DNA of 64,000 nucleotides from assembly GCA_002377855.1 (NCBI GenBank), contig DFQQ01000041.1:22050-86049 (forward strand), given 5' to 3'. Position numbers and translations under genes: made by a program. This DNA is from Acidovorax delafieldii. Its GTDB lineage: Bacteria > Pseudomonadota > Gammaproteobacteria > Burkholderiales > Burkholderiaceae_C. This document shows, piece by piece, positions 61,645 through 64,000 of this stretch; within the stretch, counting starts at the first letter, position 1, and every line of letters starts with the position of its first letter. The notes under the pieces are model-generated. The model was not told the DNA's origin. It ran no database searches and saw nothing but the letters and a program-made list of their open reading frames with translations.

Positions 61645-62835
61645 TCAGCAGGTCTCGGCAAACAGTTCGCGGCCAATCAGCATGCGACGGATCTCGCTGG
61701 TGCCAGCGCCAATCTCATACAGCTTGGCATCGCGCCACAGGCGGCCCAGCGGGTACTCATTGATGTAGCCGTTACCACCGAAAATCTGCACGCCTTCGCC
61801 AGCCATCCAGGTCGCCTTTTCGGCGCACCAAAGGATGACGCTGGCGCAGTCCTTGCGAACCTGGCGAACGTGGTCGGTACCCAGCATGTCGAGGTTCTTG
61901 GCGACGGTGTACGCGAACGAGCGGCCCGCCTGCAGCACCGTATACATGTCTGCCACTTTGCCCTGGATGAGCTGAAACTCGCCAATGCTTTGCCCAAACT
62001 GCTTGCGGTCGTGAATATAGGGGATCACGTTGTCCATGACCGCCTGCATGATGCCCAATGGTCCACCGGTAAGTACAGCGCGCTCATAATCCAAGCCGCT
62101 CATCAGTACCTTGGCCCCTTGGTTCACGCCGCCCAAAACGTTCTCAGCGGGCACTTCTACGTTGTTGAACACGAGCTCGCCCGTGTGGCTGCCGCGCATG
62201 CCGAGCTTGTCGAGCTTTTGCGCAATGCCGAAGCCGGGCATGCCCTTTTCGATAAGAAAGGCAGTCACGCCACGTGCGCCCATCTCGGGCTCCGTCTTGG
62301 CATAGACCACCAAAGTTTCGGCATCTGGGCCGTTGGTGATCCACATCTTGCTGCCGTTGAGCAGGTAGTAGCCGCCTTTGTCCTCGGCCTTGAGCTTCAT
62401 GCTGATGACATCGGAGCCAGCGCCAGGCTCGCTCATGGCCAATGCGCCCACATGCTCACCGCTGATGAGCTTGGGGAGGTACTTCTGCTTCTGAGCCTCA
62501 GTGCCGTTGCGGTTGATCTGGTTCACGCACAGGTTGCTATGGGCACCATAAGACAGGCCCACCGAAGCACTGGCGCGGGAGATCTCCTCCATTGCCACCA
62601 TGTGCGCCAAGTAGCCCATGGCCGCACCGCCATATTGCTCGGGCACTGTAATGCCCAACACGCCTAAGTCGCCCATGCGGCGCCAGAGATCCATCGGGAA
62701 CTGATCGGTGCGATCAATTTCTGCAGCGCGCGGCGCAATCTCCGATTGGGCGAACGCGCTTACCGCGTCGCGCAGGGCGTCAATGTCCTCGCCCAGTTGG
62801 AAGTTGAGGCCAGGAAGGGTTGATGAAAGGCTCAT
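61645..62835 (-). CDS. liuA: Isovaleryl-CoA dehydrogenase
   Basis: A 396-residue acyl-CoA dehydrogenase that converts isovaleryl-CoA to 3-methylcrotonyl-CoA, the first committed step of leucine breakdown after transamination and decarboxylation. The isovaleryl-specific feature is visible: the catalytic glutamate lies in GLDYERAVLTGGP (near residue 247), while the usual C-terminal Glu position reads YEIGAGTSEIRR. Also present are LSYGAHSNLCVNQI and AMSEPGAGSDVISM. The ATG at 62835 follows AAGGAG. Downstream of the thioesterase gene, probably in one operon under the palindromic operator at 63341. Confidence 0.96.
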   Translation of the reverse strand: MSLSSTLPGLNFQLGEDIDALRDAVSAFAQSEIAPRAAEIDRTDQFPMDLWRRMGDLGVLGITVPEQYGGAAMGYLAHMVAMEEISRASASVGLSYGAHSNLCVNQINRNGTEAQKQKYLPKLISGEHVGALAMSEPGAGSDVISMKLKAEDKGGYYLLNGSKMWITNGPDAETLVVYAKTEPEMGARGVTAFLIEKGMPGFGIAQKLDKLGMRGSHTGELVFNNVEVPAENVLGGVNQGAKVLMSGLDYERAVLTGGPLGIMQAVMDNVIPYIHDRKQFGQSIGEFQLIQGKVADMYTVLQAGRSFAYTVAKNLDMLGTDHVRQVRKDCASVILWCAEKATWMAGEGVQIFGGNGYINEYPLGRLWRDAKLYEIGAGTSEIRRMLIGRELFAETC

Positions 62836-62864
62836 GGTTGTCTCCTTGTCAGATGAATTGGGGG

Positions 62865-63326
62865 TTAGTCTCGCAACTGATCGCGGCCAGTCACAGCCAT
62901 CAAAGTGCAGCCCATGGTCGCCACCAGTTTTTCTTGCCCACCCTGCATGGCGAAGGCGCGCCCCTCGCACACCGTGATCGTGCGCCCAGGCTTGAGTACG
63001 CGCCCCTCCATGCGAAAACGCTCTCCTGCAGAGGGAGCCAGCAAATTGATCTTGAACTCGATGGTGAGGACGGCAGCGTCGTCTGGCATCAACGTCAATG
63101 CGGCATAACCGCACGCCGAATCAAGCGCGGTGGCCACTACACCTGCGTGCAAAAACCCGTGCTGCTGCGTCAGGTTGACAGTCCAGTCAAGCCCGATGTC
63201 AACAGCGCCAGGCTCAATCAACTCCAGTGATGCGCCCAAAGTGGCCATCACCCCTTGCTTGCCGAAGCTTGCCTCTACCCGCTCCCTGAAAGCAGAAGAG
63301 CGGGGCTCAAAAACGGGGGGTTGCAC
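62865..63326 (-). CDS. PaaI-type hotdog thioesterase
   Basis: A 153-residue hotdog-fold acyl-CoA thioesterase: LTQQHGFLHAGVVATALDSACGYAAL (near 53-78; the H-G-G/A-V-x-x-x-x-D active-site helix, Asp near 69) and IEFKINLLAPSAGERF. The start is a GTG at 63326 with GAGGA eight bases upstream. Members release free CoA from stalled or toxic acyl-CoAs. It is the first gene of the unit with liuA and stands directly behind the operator, which suggests a safeguard role in branched-chain acyl-CoA catabolism. Confidence 0.92.
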   Translation of the reverse strand: MQPPVFEPRSSAFRERVEASFGKQGVMATLGASLELIEPGAVDIGLDWTVNLTQQHGFLHAGVVATALDSACGYAALTLMPDDAAVLTIEFKINLLAPSAGERFRMEGRVLKPGRTITVCEGRAFAMQGGQEKLVATMGCTLMAVTGRDQLRD

Positions 63327-63340
63327 GGAAAATCCTCAAG

Positions 63341-63366
63341 AATTGACGTTTACGTAAACGTCAATT
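63341..63366. promoter_or_regulatory. Perfect 26-bp palindromic operator, likely LiuR site
   Basis: The half site AATTGACGTTTAC is followed immediately by its exact reverse complement, giving a 26-bp perfect palindrome centred on TTACGTAA. It lies between the MerR-type gene stop and the thioesterase start, 15 bp before the GTG, so a bound repressor would block the thioesterase-liuA promoter. LiuR regulators of leucine catabolism are known to use palindromes with this TTTACGTAAA-like centre. Confidence 0.85.
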
Positions 63367-63371
63367 ATGGA

Positions 63372-63767
63372 TCATTTTTGCTTTTCCAACTTCAACAGCA
63401 AGGTTCGCGCTTCTTTCTCATGGTCGCGAACCTCCTCCAGATTTGCCTGAAGATCAGCCAACTGGGCTTCCAACTGCTTCCGATGCACGGCCAACACATC
63501 CAGGAACTTGCGCAGTTGCACGCCGGTGTCCCTGGGGCTGTCGTACAAATCAATGATTTCTTTGGCCTCTGTCAGCGACAGCCCCAAGCGTTTGGCACGG
63601 AGCGTCAAACGCAAGCGTGTCCGGTCCCGGGCACTGTAAATCCGATTCCGCCCACCCGCCCCTGTTCGCTCAGGGCACAGCAAACCCATGTCCTCGTAAA
63701 ACCGGATGGCCCGGGTTGTGAGGTCAAACTCTTTGGCTAGGTCGCCAATGGTGTAGGTGGTAGCCAT
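63372..63767 (-). CDS. liuR: MerR-family regulator of leucine/isovalerate catabolism (LiuR-like)
   Basis: A 131-residue MerR protein: N-terminal winged helix YTIGDLAKEFDLTTRAIRFYEDMGLL with the wing RTGAGGRNRIYSARDRTRL, then the GLSLTEAKEIIDLY helix and a long coiled-coil dimer helix (RKFLDVLAVHRKQLEAQLADLQ, then EEVRDHEKEARTLL). It lacks the C-terminal cysteines of metal-sensing members. LiuR proteins repress liu genes until a branched-chain acyl-CoA intermediate accumulates. It lies upstream of the thioesterase-liuA pair with the palindrome between, and has hexamer direct repeats in its own promoter region. Confidence 0.9.
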   Translation of the reverse strand: MATTYTIGDLAKEFDLTTRAIRFYEDMGLLCPERTGAGGRNRIYSARDRTRLRLTLRAKRLGLSLTEAKEIIDLYDSPRDTGVQLRKFLDVLAVHRKQLEAQLADLQANLEEVRDHEKEARTLLLKLEKQK

Positions 63768-63820
63768 GCTGGTCGGAAAAGCTCGAAGGGGATCAAATGC
63801 TCGAACGCCGTCGAATTTCG

Positions 63821-63850
63821 ACGTCTTACGTTTACGTTTACGTTTACGTC
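63821..63850. promoter_or_regulatory. Hexamer direct repeats (TTTACG) upstream of liuR
   Basis: ACGTC, then TTACG followed by three further TTTACG units, then TC. The hexamer equals the core of the palindromic operator half-site (GACGTTTACG), but here it is repeated head-to-tail. A tandem site for the same regulator, for autoregulation or for a gene to the right of the window, is likely. Confidence 0.6.
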
Positions 63851-64000
63851 GGTACTAGCTTAAACCATGGGCGAGCGGTGCTGTCATCATTCCGCGTAGA
63901 AATCGTATTTGGGGAGCTATTGAGGCGCTACCCCATTCGGCCTTCACCACTGCATTGCACAGGGTCGACCTAGTATTTATGGTGGTTGATTTTCAGTTTC
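63851..64000. other. Window end, no recognisable feature
   Basis: 150 bp without an ORF I can support. If a divergent gene exists, its start lies beyond the window. Confidence 0.3.

Overview
The window reads as a chromosomal segment of a GC-rich betaproteobacterium, most likely Burkholderiales, family Comamonadaceae, close to Acidovorax. The grounds are the protein families and their order, a porin of the betaproteobacterial type, an SAH riboswitch in front of ahcY, a roughly 2000-residue fused UvrA, a Bug-type solute receptor, and two dispersed palindromic repeat families that I recall as common in this family. This placement comes from recognition, not from a database search. Most genes lie on the minus strand in tightly packed, often overlapping operons.

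Left part (1-24 kb), mostly housekeeping: the 5' part of rplM; a membrane Ser/Thr kinase; rlmJ; a methyl-cycle group (tlyA-like rRNA methylase, metF, rlpA) beside ahcY with its SAH riboswitch; prfC with a HAD phosphatase; a NYN-domain protein; a Bug receptor and an Lrp-type regulator; a small lipoprotein; the giant four-cassette uvrA; and a tandem pair of branched-chain-amino-acid-type binding proteins without permeases.

Middle (24-34 kb), transport and acetate: an MHS-type MFS transporter followed by a 58-residue membrane protein too short for ordinary ORF lists; a divergent DUF485-actP acetate uptake operon; a porin; and a DUF294 (cNMP/CBS/nucleotidyltransferase) plus DEDDh exonuclease pair that usually travels with actP.

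Right part (35-64 kb), leucine/isovalerate catabolism: HMG-CoA lyase, both methylcrotonyl-CoA carboxylase subunits, methylglutaconyl-CoA hydratase, an acyl-CoA ligase, an acyl-CoA dehydrogenase, a thiolase, isovaleryl-CoA dehydrogenase, a hotdog thioesterase and a MerR-family LiuR-like regulator. Together they would convert leucine-derived isovaleryl-CoA to acetyl-CoA and acetoacetate. aceK lies within the cluster and would tune flux between the TCA cycle and the glyoxylate shunt when acetyl-CoA is the carbon source. A perfect 26-bp palindrome precedes the thioesterase-ivd unit, and hexamer direct repeats precede the regulator.

The most unusual items are: a dispersed repeat that lies between genes and also forms in-frame coding sequence in three proteins, including the junction of the two UvrA halves; an in-frame amber codon in an otherwise intact peroxiredoxin-glutaredoxin gene; a 40-codon ORF that looks like a duplicated 5' end of the biotin carboxylase gene and sits in a stop/start-overlap chain; a large charged insertion in the TlyA-like methylase; a decayed IS3-type transposase beside an AT-rich orphan gene; and a seven-copy heptamer repeat overlapping a stop codon. 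I found no tRNA, rRNA, CRISPR array, prophage or clearly new multi-gene defence system.
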